DNA of 64,000 nt, taken from contig DATEUJ010000151.1 of the NCBI GenBank assembly GCA_035283185.1, positions 1 to 64,000 on the forward strand, given 5' to 3'. Both the position numbers and the translations under genes were made by a program. This DNA comes from DASSFZ01 sp035283185. GTDB lineage: Bacteria; Chloroflexota; Anaerolineae; Fen-1058. Below the pieces are notes generated by a model that saw only the letters and a list, made by a program, of their open reading frames with translations, ran no database searches and was not told the DNA's origin. Position 1 is the stretch's first letter, and every line of letters starts with the position of its first letter. Below, piece after piece: positions 27,924 to 35,621 of the stretch.

Positions 27924-28381
27924 CCGCCTGCGCCAGTGCGTTGGCTCGTTCGTTCAGTCGATCGCCGGCGTGGCCGACGACTTTGACGTAGGACACGTCC
28001 AGGCGCATCTCGCCGCAGATGGCCTGAATGTTGTTTTTGATGCGCTGGAGATGAGGGTGCTTGCACTTCCAGCCCTCGGCCAGCCAGCCGATCACGTTCT
28101 CGCTGTCCGCGTAGATCGTGACGATCGAGCCGGGCACTTTGATCGCGCGCAGCGCCTGCTCGACCGCCCACATCTCCATCTCGTTGTTCGTCGTCCGGTC
28201 ACGATGGCCGCTCAGCTCTTTGACACGGCCGGTTTCGGCGTGGCGCAGAATGGCTGCCCAGCCGCCCGGGCCGGGATTGCCGGCGCACGCGCCGTCCGTG
28301 TAGATCGTGATGTGAGGCGGCGTGCCTTGTTCCTTCGTACGTCCCCCCCGCCCTACTGACCCCCACGCCGTGCGCGCCCAT
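27895..28381 (-). CDS. rnhA: Ribonuclease HI, frame interrupted at a G7 run
   Basis: Degrades RNA in RNA-DNA hybrids. From 28311 leftwards the frame reads ITIYTDGACAGNPGPGGW, TTNNEMEMWAVEQAL, YADSENVIGWL and VVGHAGDRLNERANALA: the RNase HI core with catalytic Asp, Glu and Asp, and Asn at the place of the fourth Asp (E. coli Asp134). No ATG, GTG or TTG precedes ITIY in this frame. An ATG at 28381 with GGGAGG upstream lies in the +1 frame, and removing one base from the seven-C run at 28343-28349 joins it to the RNase frame (MGAHGVGVSRAGGRTKEQGTPPHITIY). So the gene is either frameshifted, or affected by a sequence error or slippage. Confidence 0.8.
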
Positions 28382-28402
28382 CGAACGGACCTCCCTGGAA
28401 GT

Positions 28403-28671
28403 CTATTTTGTAGCCAGCTCGCGTTTCACCCTGACAAAGGCTGCCTCTTCCAGTTCAACGCGCTCCTGAATAATGCGTGTGAGCCATTCACCGGTGTCCG
28501 CTTGCCGATGCAGCCGGGCGAGGAACGCTGCGCGTGCGGCGAGTTTGGCAGGAATGGACAAAGAAGCTGACTTCTTGCGACGTACGGCAACAGGCTTTTC
28601 CCACGCCGAATCATCGTCGGCTTGTGCCACTACGATTTTGTCAAGTTCCTCCTGAGAAAGTTTTTTTTCAT
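28403..28671 (-). CDS. Small antitoxin-like protein, frame interrupted at an A8 run
   Basis: The C-terminal frame reads KLSQEELDKIVVAQADDDSAWEKPVAVRRKK then SLSIPAKLAARAAFLARLHRQ and EWLTRIIQERVELEEAAFVRVKREL, a compact helical, antitoxin-like small protein. Its natural ATG is at 28671, in an ATGA overlap with the AbrB-like gene just upstream, but ATG plus eight A residues leads to a stop after 13 codons. With nine A residues it would read MKKKLSQEELDK and stay open. A GTG at 28630 could still start a 75-residue product. Family not named with confidence. Confidence 0.6.
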
Positions 28672-28913
28672 CTTACCCCACCGGTCTCGATCTCTCGTTC
28701 CATATGCTCCCAGTCGGCGACGGGCAGATTCATCGCGGCGATTCGCTCGGTGATCGGCGTCGCGGCTGGCGCGGGCTTCAGCACAACGCCCGCATCGGTC
28801 AACTCAACGACGATTTCCTTCTCGTCTGCACCCTGCGCGCCCAGCGCGTCCAGGGCCGGCTTCGGCAGCGTGAGGCGACCTGTCTTATCGATCTTCACTG
28901 TTTGCGCGAACAT
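28668..28913 (-). CDS. SpoVT/AbrB-like antitoxin or regulator
   Basis: 81 residues. N-terminal TVKIDKTGRLTLPKPALDALGAQ is the swapped-hairpin AbrB DNA-binding pattern (V-x-I-D-x-x-GR-L-x-LP-x-x-x-x-x-x-LG). C-terminal tail ERIAAMNLPVADWEHMEREIE may contact a partner. Its stop overlaps the next gene's ATG by four bases, so the two form a translationally coupled pair like a toxin-antitoxin operon, though no recognised toxin fold is present in the second gene. Confidence 0.7.
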   Translation of the reverse strand: MFAQTVKIDKTGRLTLPKPALDALGAQGADEKEIVVELTDAGVVLKPAPAATPITERIAAMNLPVADWEHMEREIETGGVR

Positions 28914-29195
28914 GACGGCTTCCTTCCTGCCATCATTGTATCACCCTGTGCGTACGGATCAAACTCGACTTATCCCCTGCCTCACCGCTGGCTGATCCCA
29001 CACGCTGGCGCGCGCCCAACCGCCCGAGAAGGCGGCCAGTGCCTCTCGCGTCGTTCAGGTCGCGGATGAACGCCTGGGATCACGCTCGACGGTAACCGTT
29101 CAGATGGTTGAACGCATGGTGCCAACGAATGGGCCACTGCGGGGAATCAACGGATAGGGGCACTTCTCTATCGGCTCGCATCCTTTGTAGCAATA

Positions 29196-29279
29196 GTCAA
29201 CGAATGCGGCGCAGCCGAGATTCGATGACTGCTTGCGCCCCGCTCCGCGGGGTTCGTTGCGCCGAAGGCATTCGTTGAC
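29196..29279. repeat. 84-base palindromic element with GTCAACGAATGC arms
   Basis: Left arm GTCAACGAATGC (29196-29207) and right arm GCATTCGTTGAC (29268-29279) are perfect 12-bp inverted repeats, with further pairing inwards (GGCGCA/TGCGCC and CCCCGCTCCGCGGGG). It looks like a small non-coding hairpin element. Bases 28914-29195 hold no supported gene. Confidence 0.75.
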
Positions 29280-29455
29280 ACCTTCTGAACGTTTTCGACG
29301 TTTGGGCGCGGATTAGCCAACGACCCAACCCGAGCCACCGTCTGGCTGGCAAGGTCTCGGAAGTTTATCTGCATGCCCGCGAGGGCATTCTTCGTTTCTC
29401 CATCAGCGCCAAGAACGGACTCGACGGCTTGAAGCAGGCGTTAGACGAGTTTTGA
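29279..29455 (+). pseudogene. Orphan reading-frame fragment
   Basis: A frame without a clear start (CAC CTT CTG AAC...) reads HLLNVFDVWARISQRPNPS and ends VYLHAREGILRFSISAKNGLDGLKQALDEF before a TGA. The composition is protein-like and ends in a helix, suggesting the 3' part of a lost gene cut off by the palindromic element on its left. I do not recognise the family, and it may be chance. Confidence 0.3.
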
Positions 29456-29469
29456 TGCCCGTCGTGCAC

Positions 29470-29526
29470 CTGGAATAATACTTTCCAGCCGGCGATTACT
29501 CTCGAAGTGGAAATCTGCTTCGAGAG
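29470..29526 (+). promoter_or_regulatory. Operator-like dyad and SD-masking hairpin before the HTH gene
   Basis: Two structures: CTGGAA (29470-29475), 7 bases, TTCCAG (29483-29488), overlapping an AT-rich -10-like stretch; and CTCTCGAAG (29499-29507), 10-base loop, CTTCGAGAG (29518-29526). The right arm of the second hairpin covers the ribosome site GAGAGG (29522-29527) of the gene starting at 29534, so folding should block translation. Both could instead be protein-binding dyads for the HTH proteins encoded next. Confidence 0.55.
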
Positions 29527-29533
29527 GCTTATC

Positions 29534-29737
29534 ATGGCCCGGCTCATCGTGGGTGGGAAAGAAATACGGAAGTTCAGAGTTGTTCGCCTGCTACAAGCGC
29601 ATCCGTTGGGATTGACCGAAGTCGAGATCGCCAGCCTTCTGGGATGGGAACGACGCACCGCCAACAACTACTTGCGGGTGCTGCAATCCTGTCATCTCGT
29701 CTACAAAGAGGGCCGATTGTGGTACACGGAACAATAG
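29534..29737 (+). CDS. Small HTH protein, paralogue of the WYL-Cas3 N-terminus
   Basis: 67 residues from the ATG at 29534 (MARLIVGGKEIRKFRVV), 7 bases after GAGAGG. A winged-HTH core, HPLGLTEVEIASLLGWERRTANNYLRVLQ, followed by a wing VYKEGRLWYTEQ. The same pattern opens the cas3 product: YPLGLTEAELEQLTDIQRRTLNNYLRALE ... VYKEEGSILWF. It therefore looks like a stand-alone copy of the regulator's DNA-binding domain, 72 bases upstream of cas3. Likely role is control of the cas promoter, either alone or by competing for the same site; this is inference. Confidence 0.7.
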   Translation: MARLIVGGKEIRKFRVVRLLQAHPLGLTEVEIASLLGWERRTANNYLRVLQSCHLVYKEGRLWYTEQ

Positions 29738-29752
29738 CCGATAATTTTCGGC
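29737..29752. promoter_or_regulatory. GCCGA-N6-TCGGC dyad upstream of cas3
   Basis: A 16-base dyad in the 72-base gap between the HTH gene and cas3, upstream of a -10-like TATACT (29786-29791). No good -35 is present at 16-18 bases, which would fit an activator-dependent or weak promoter. It is a candidate operator for the HTH or HTH-WYL proteins. Confidence 0.35.
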
Positions 29753-29809
29753 AAAGTTGCATGATCTAATTTTCCAACTAGCGAGTATACTGGAAGCAGG
29801 GAGAATGCT

Positions 29810-32800
29810 ATGCCTAAGGTCGATCAGACAACTTACGAAGGCCGAAAGGAGCGCGTATTTCTCACGCTGCGCCGATACCCGCTCGGTCTCACCGAGGCCG
29901 AGCTGGAACAACTGACAGACATTCAACGGCGTACGCTAAACAATTATCTCCGGGCGCTGGAAACCGATGGCAAAGTCTACAAGGAGGAAGGAAGCATCCT
30001 GTGGTTCGCGCTGCCTTACGATCAAGTCCAGTTGCGAAAATTCGACCTGTCGCCTGAAGAGGGCATGACGCTGTATCTGGCGGCGCGGCTATTCGTCAAA
30101 CAGCACGACAAGCGCAACGAGCCAGCAGAAACTGCATTGATGAAACTCGCAGCGGCGCTGACAACCCACGCGGGAGTCGGCCAGGAGATTCACCAGGCTG
30201 CCATCGAATTATCGCATCGCCCGGACGACGGTCGATACAACAGAATCTTCCGCACCATCATGCAGGCATACATCTATCGCCGTGTCGTGCACATTACCTA
30301 TGAACCTGCCGCAGGTTCGAGTTTCGAGACCGATTTCTCCCCTTACCTGCTGGAGCCATCTGCAATTGGATTCACGACCTACGCAATCGGTCACAGCAGC
30401 ATCGTGAATGCGTGGCGAACCTATAAGTTGGAGCGCATTCGATCGGCGACGCTGACACGCCAAGAGTACTGGATTCCCCCGAATTTCCCCGGCCTCGATA
30501 TTTTGAAGAATGCCTGGTCGATCATTGGCGGCGAAGAGATCGTCCCGGTCACGCTGCGTTTCAGCCCAGCTGTCCGCAGGCGAGTGCTGGAGACGCGCTG
30601 GCATCCCTCGGAAGATAAGCAAGAAGATTCCGAAAATCCCGGATATCTGATCTGGACAGCAAAGGTGGCCGATATTACAGACATGTTGCCCTGGGTGCGC
30701 GGTTGGGGTGCGGATGTCGAGGTCCTGGAGCCAGAAGAGTTGCGGGAGGCGCTGGTGCGCGAAGCGGGTCGGCTGGCCGCGCAGTATCAAGTCACTGCGC
30801 CGACAGAGACGCCGGCACATCGGCTGCTCTGGGCGAAGGCCGATAGGAAATCGGGAAAAGTGCACCGGCTGATCTATCACCTGATCGATGTAGGTCAGGC
30901 GGCGCTGGCGCTGTGGAATCTCGGCCTGAGCGAGCCAGTCCGTCAGCGGCTGGCAACGTGGCTGGGCTTGAGCATCGAAGACGCCGGTCGATTGATTGCG
31001 TTCTGGGTTGGGCTACACGATCTCGGCAAAGCCAGTCCGGCGTTCCAGGATCATCCATATATGCCGGATCGATTGCGCGAGGCGATCCGGCGCGAGTTGC
31101 GTGACGCCGGGTTGAATATGCCTGATCGCGCCAAAGACCACCATGCCCGGCACGAAGTCATCTCGACCTGGGCGTTGGGCCGCGACGAGAAACTGCTCAT
31201 CGAAGAAACCGGCCTGTCGCCCGCGTTAGCGAAGCGCATCGCGCAGGCACTGGGCGGGCACCACGGCGTGTGGCCCGTTCCTTCTCTCTTTGATCCGGTG
31301 CACCTCAAAAAGCCGGACGACATAGGTGATCCGGCATGGACAGCCATGCGCCGCGAGTTGATTCGCGACCTCAAGCGCGTCCTTCAACCGCCTAGCGTCA
31401 ACGATGCCGTCGCTGGAGACGACAACACCGTGCTCACGCTGTTCTCCGGCGTCGTCTCGGTGGCCGACTGGCTCGGATCGAGTGAGGAAACGTTCGGCTA
31501 CGAAGATCAGCACGTTCCGCTGGCGACGTATGCGCGCTATTCGCGGCGAATGGCCGAGTGCCTTGTCGAGAAATTGGGGTGGCAGAGTGTGGTTGGGGCT
31601 ATACACAGGCTCGATTTTCGTAGCGCATTTGGCTTTGACGCCAACGAGGTCCAGCGCGAAGCCATCACGACGGCTTCCATGCTCGCGCCACCTGCGCTTA
31701 TCATTCTCGAAGCGCCGATGGGCAGCGGCAAGACCGAGGCCGCGCTGAGCATATACTCTCGGTGGAGCCAGCGAATCGGATCGTGTGGCCTGTATATCGC
31801 CATGCCCACGACGGCCACGAGCAACCAGATGCACCACCGCGCCGAAGCCTTCCTGAAGCATCGTTACGGCGACGACGCAAAGGCGCTCCTCGTGCACAGC
31901 CAGGCGCTCTTGCAAGCCGACGCGCGCGCGGACGACGGTGATCCAGTTGAGGAGAAGGAGAAGGAAGGTGATCGGGCGGCGGCACTGGCATGGTTCCTGC
32001 CACGCAAGCGCAGTCTGCTCGCGCCGTTCGGCGTCGGCACGGTTGATCAGGCGCTGATGAGCATCTTGCAAACCAAGCACTTCTTTGTTCGCCTGCTCGG
32101 CCTGAGCCACAAGGTTGTCATCTTCGACGAGGTGCATGCCTACGATACCTACATGTCCACGCTGTTCCAGCGCCTGCTGACGTGGCTGCGCGAACTGGGC
32201 ACATCGGTGATTGTGCTTTCGGCGACGCTGCCGGAGAAGGCGCGGCGCGATCTGGTGCGCGCCTACACCGGCCGCGACGAAGACCTGCCACAAGCTGACT
32301 ATCCGCGCGTCACACTGGTCGCTGCCGACGGAGCGCCGTGCGTCGTATCGCTGCCGACTCCACCGCTGCGGACCCTATCACTGGAATGGATGCCTCGCGC
32401 TCCGGCAGACATCATCGCCCGACTTCAGACCGAACTGCACGATGGCGGCTGCGCAGCCGTGATCTGCAATACGGTAGGCCGGGCGCAGGAAGTGTATCGC
32501 GCGCTGGCGGAATCCGAGTTGAAGGCGTTGGGCGAAGATTTGATCCTGTTCCACGCCCGTTACCCGCTGGCATGGCGCGCAGAGATCGAGACGAAGGTGC
32601 TGGCGAAGTTTGGCAAAGACCGAAGCCGGCGGCCTGGGAAAGCCGTCGTGGTTGCCACGCAGGTGATCGAGCAGAGTCTCGACCTCGACTTCGACGTGAT
32701 GATCAGCGATCTGTGCCCGGCGGATTTGCTCCTTCAGCGCGCGGGCCGGCTGCACCGGCACGCAGTGGAACGCACGCATCCCTATCGCGTGTGGATCGCC

Positions 32801-33535
32801 ACGCCCAACACTGCGAATGGCGTGCCCGCGCTTGACCGTGCCGATAAGTTTGTGTATGAAGAATACGTCCTGCTGCGCTCGTGGCTGACGGTCGGCGCAG
32901 GGCAATCGCGCACGGTAGCGCTGCCCGGCGATCTGAGCACACTGATCGAGGCGGTGTACGGCGATGATGCAGTGCCGGATACAGAGCCAGAGATGCGCGC
33001 GGCGTTAGATGCGGCGAAGCAGAAGATGGAGAAGGGCGAGCGCGGTGACAAGTTCAAGGCAAGTCAACACTTGATTTGCAAGCCGGACGACGAAGACCTG
33101 CTCATTGGCATCAATTTGGGGCTGGAAGAGGATGACCCAACCGTCCACACCACGTTCCAGGCTCTGACCCGTGCGGATGCGCCGGGGCTGCAAGTGGTTT
33201 GTCTACACCTGATCGGTGGGAAGTTGATGGTGGAGCCGGGTGGCACAGGCGAGGAAGTGATCATTGAGGCGAAGCCGTCTCAAGAGATGATACGTGAACT
33301 GGCTCGACACACCGTTACCATTCAGCGCGTGGACATCATCCGGCACTTGCTTGACACGCGCACGCCTGGCTCTCCCGAAGTTGAGAAGATACTGTCACGA
33401 TGGAAGAAAATCGCGGCTCTGCGCTACCACCAGCTGCTCGTGTTCGAGAACGGCGTCTGCCCGCTGAAAGGCATACCGTACACTCTGCGGCTAACGCGCG
33501 AATTCGGTCTGGAGATCACAAAGGAGGCCCGATGA
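29810..33535 (+). CDS. cas3: HTH-WYL-Cas3 fusion (type I-E helicase-nuclease with built-in regulator)
   Basis: 1241 residues against about 890 for E. coli Cas3. Residues 1-70: winged HTH. About 156-223: WYL domain (VVHITYEPAAGSSFETDFSPY ... WRTYKLERIRSATLT), then a WCX-like segment to about 330. Cas3 proper starts near 338 (LLWAKADRKSGKVH): HD nuclease with LHDLGKAS near 402, DHHARHE and GGHHGVWP; helicase with Walker A APMGSGKTE near 634, DEVH near 772, SAT near 803 and QRAGRLHRH near 976. No ATG or ribosome site lies at the junction, so it should be one polypeptide. Cas3 unwinds and degrades DNA recruited by Cascade; the WYL part may sense nucleic acid or a nucleotide. First gene of the cas operon, ending in an ATGA overlap with cas8e. 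Confidence 0.93.
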   Translation: MPKVDQTTYEGRKERVFLTLRRYPLGLTEAELEQLTDIQRRTLNNYLRALETDGKVYKEEGSILWFALPYDQVQLRKFDLSPEEGMTLYLAARLFVKQHDKRNEPAETALMKLAAALTTHAGVGQEIHQAAIELSHRPDDGRYNRIFRTIMQAYIYRRVVHITYEPAAGSSFETDFSPYLLEPSAIGFTTYAIGHSSIVNAWRTYKLERIRSATLTRQEYWIPPNFPGLDILKNAWSIIGGEEIVPVTLRFSPAVRRRVLETRWHPSEDKQEDSENPGYLIWTAKVADITDMLPWVRGWGADVEVLEPEELREALVREAGRLAAQYQVTAPTETPAHRLLWAKADRKSGKVHRLIYHLIDVGQAALALWNLGLSEPVRQRLATWLGLSIEDAGRLIAFWVGLHDLGKASPAFQDHPYMPDRLREAIRRELRDAGLNMPDRAKDHHARHEVISTWALGRDEKLLIEETGLSPALAKRIAQALGGHHGVWPVPSLFDPVHLKKPDDIGDPAWTAMRRELIRDLKRVLQPPSVNDAVAGDDNTVLTLFSGVVSVADWLGSSEETFGYEDQHVPLATYARYSRRMAECLVEKLGWQSVVGAIHRLDFRSAFGFDANEVQREAITTASMLAPPALIILEAPMGSGKTEAALSIYSRWSQRIGSCGLYIAMPTTATSNQMHHRAEAFLKHRYGDDAKALLVHSQALLQADARADDGDPVEEKEKEGDRAAALAWFLPRKRSLLAPFGVGTVDQALMSILQTKHFFVRLLGLSHKVVIFDEVHAYDTYMSTLFQRLLTWLRELGTSVIVLSATLPEKARRDLVRAYTGRDEDLPQADYPRVTLVAADGAPCVVSLPTPPLRTLSLEWMPRAPADIIARLQTELHDGGCAAVICNTVGRAQEVYRALAESELKALGEDLILFHARYPLAWRAEIETKVLAKFGKDRSRRPGKAVVVATQVIEQSLDLDFDVMISDLCPADLLLQRAGRLHRHAVERTHPYRVWIATPNTANGVPALDRADKFVYEEYVLLRSWLTVGAGQSRTVALPGDLSTLIEAVYGDDAVPDTEPEMRAALDAAKQKMEKGERGDKFKASQHLICKPDDEDLLIGINLGLEEDDPTVHTTFQALTRADAPGLQVVCLHLIGGKLMVEPGGTGEEVIIEAKPSQEMIRELARHTVTIQRVDIIRHLLDTRTPGSPEVEKILSRWKKIAALRYHQLLVFENGVCPLKGIPYTLRLTREFGLEITKEAR

Positions 33536-35088
33536 GCGATCTGTTCAACCTGATTCACGAAGCGTGGATTCCCTGCATCCGCAGGAATGGCGCAAGTGCG
33601 GAGCTTAGCCTGAGACAAACATTGGCCGAGGCACACGCGCTGCGTGAACTCTATGCGGAGACCCCGCCGGTTACCGCCGCCCTGCATCGCCTGCTGCTGG
33701 CGGTGATGCACCGCGTGTTTGGCCCCAAACGACGTGCAGATTGGCAGCGGTTGTGGGAAGCCGGACATTTCGACATGGGACGACTGGATGCCTATTTGGG
33801 CAAATGGCGTCATCGGTTCAACCTGTTTGATTCGGAAAGACCGTTTTACCAGTCGCGCTACAAAGGGGCGAGTGAGAAATCAGTTGTCAGCCTCGTCCTG
33901 GAAATGGCATCCGGCAATAACGCCACTTTGTTTGACCACCATACCGAAACGGCCAGCGCAACACTGACGCCCGCGCAAGCAGCGCGCGCTGTGCTCACGT
34001 CGCAAGCATTTGGGTTTGGGGGCCTGAGTGGTATGCCGGAGAAGTTTACCGACGCGCCGGGTGCAAAAGGCATTCTCTTCTTCGCCCAGGGCGATTCTCT
34101 GTTTGAGACGTTAATGCTCAACCTGATTCGCTATCCTCAAGAAGGGGGGGATATGCCGAGCGGCCCGGACGATCAGCCTGCCTGGGAAATGAATGATCCG
34201 TTCAAGCCCGATCGCTCAACGCCCCATGGTTATCTTGACTACCTGACCTGGCACAACCGGTGTGTCTTGCTCTTGCCAGAGCGCGCTGGGAATGAAGTGA
34301 TCGTTCAGAAAATGATCTGGGGACCAGGCTTGCGCCTCGAAGCAGAAGTTCGCGATCCGATGAAGCATTATCGCGAGGACAAGAGAACCGGTTTTGTGCC
34401 ACTCTCTTTCAACAGTGATCGCGCGTTGTGGCGTGACAGTTCGGCGCTATTGCAACTAAAGAAATCTGACACTCGCCCACCAACTGCCTTCTTCTGGCTC
34501 TCCACGCTGATCGATGAAGACGCGATCGGTTTGGCGCAAGTCTATCGCTTCATGGCACTCGGCTTGTCCAAAGATCAAGCCAAGCTAGAGTTCTTCCGCT
34601 CCGAGGCATTACCTCTGCCCCTGAAGTATCTACACGGTGATCTACTGGTGGACAAACTGAGCACTTCACTTGGTCACGCCACGGATGTGGCCAGAAGGCT
34701 GAACGGCGCAGTGTTCACGCTCGCGCGCTTGATCCTCAAGCCTGCAACAACCGACGAGGAATTGGCGAAAGAACCCGGCCGTGAAGAACGGGACCGCATC
34801 AACCAGTTCACCTCGCACTGGGCCATCGATCGCTACTACTGGAGCGCGCTGGAACTACCCTTCCGCCGCATGATGGTGGACTTGCCACAGAAGCCGGATG
34901 AAGCACAAACACACTGGCGCGACGAACTGCGCCTGGCCGCGCGCCGCGCCTTCGACTGCGTCGAGCGATATGTGGGCACGGATAGCCGATCGGGCCGCGC
35001 CGTCGTCCGCGCCCGCCAGCAGTTCGAGCGAGGCCTGAATCAGGTGCTACCGAATGCAACCGCACAGACGAAAGGAGGATCCGTATGA
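33532..35088 (+). CDS. cas8e: Cascade large subunit Cas8e (Cse1/CasA)
   Basis: 518 residues from the ATG at 33532, which overlaps the cas3 stop by four bases and follows AAGGAGG; an upstream in-frame start is inside cas3. N-terminus FNLIHEAWIPCIRRNGASAELSLRQTL is the typical Cse1 opening. Later features include LDAYLGKWRHRFNLFDSERPFYQ and a helical-bundle C-terminus. Cas8e reads the PAM, helps open target DNA and recruits Cas3. Coupled by overlaps on both sides (ATGA with cse2). Confidence 0.95.
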   Translation: MSDLFNLIHEAWIPCIRRNGASAELSLRQTLAEAHALRELYAETPPVTAALHRLLLAVMHRVFGPKRRADWQRLWEAGHFDMGRLDAYLGKWRHRFNLFDSERPFYQSRYKGASEKSVVSLVLEMASGNNATLFDHHTETASATLTPAQAARAVLTSQAFGFGGLSGMPEKFTDAPGAKGILFFAQGDSLFETLMLNLIRYPQEGGDMPSGPDDQPAWEMNDPFKPDRSTPHGYLDYLTWHNRCVLLLPERAGNEVIVQKMIWGPGLRLEAEVRDPMKHYREDKRTGFVPLSFNSDRALWRDSSALLQLKKSDTRPPTAFFWLSTLIDEDAIGLAQVYRFMALGLSKDQAKLEFFRSEALPLPLKYLHGDLLVDKLSTSLGHATDVARRLNGAVFTLARLILKPATTDEELAKEPGREERDRINQFTSHWAIDRYYWSALELPFRRMMVDLPQKPDEAQTHWRDELRLAARRAFDCVERYVGTDSRSGRAVVRARQQFERGLNQVLPNATAQTKGGSV

Positions 35089-35618
35089 CCGACTTTATCG
35101 ACTATCTTGAAGGTTTGAAAGAGGATCGCCCGGCGCTGGCTGCGTTGCGGCGCGGGCTGGGCTACACCGCCGATGACGCACCCGCCGAGACGCGCCACAT
35201 CATCGAGCCGCGCCTGTCCCAGACTACGTCGCAGTCATGGGAGAGGGCCTGCTATATCGTCGGGCCGCTGTTCGCGTTTCATCCCGAATCGATCGACAGC
35301 GGCGACATGGGCTGGCATCTGCGCGCGATTCGCGGCGACGATCCGAACGAAACCGCCGTCGAGCGGCGCTTCACGCAACTGCTCGCCGCGCACCCGGACG
35401 ATCTGGCGGATTACTTGCGCCAGGCAGTGAGCTTGCTCAAAGCGAAAGACCAGCCGATTCATTGGCGTAGGCTGTTCTTCGATGTGCTGACCTGGCAAGG
35501 CTCAGATGAAGATGCACGCAACAGAGTTCAGAAGCGTTGGGCTGCTTCGTTCTGGCGCGCATCGTTCGATAAGCCGACCGGTGCCCAAACACCCACCACA
35601 ACTGAGGAAGGAGAATAA
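35085..35618 (+). CDS. cse2: Cascade small subunit Cse2 (Cas11)
   Basis: 177 residues, starting in an ATGA overlap with cas8e. FIDYLEGLKEDRPALAALRRGLGY matches the opening helix of Cse2/CasB, and the rest is all-helical with DLADYLRQAVSLLKAKDQPIHWRRLFFDVLTW near the end, typical of the family. Two copies sit along the Cascade backbone and stabilise the R-loop by binding the non-target strand. Its C-terminus is short and Thr/Gly-rich. Three bases separate it from cas7e. Confidence 0.93.
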   Translation: MTDFIDYLEGLKEDRPALAALRRGLGYTADDAPAETRHIIEPRLSQTTSQSWERACYIVGPLFAFHPESIDSGDMGWHLRAIRGDDPNETAVERRFTQLLAAHPDDLADYLRQAVSLLKAKDQPIHWRRLFFDVLTWQGSDEDARNRVQKRWAASFWRASFDKPTGAQTPTTTEEGE

Positions 35619-35621
35619 TCC

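Noticed and set aside
29168..29374. 68-codon minus-strand frame
   Set aside because: It translates the 84-base palindromic element and has no ribosome site or recognisable fold.
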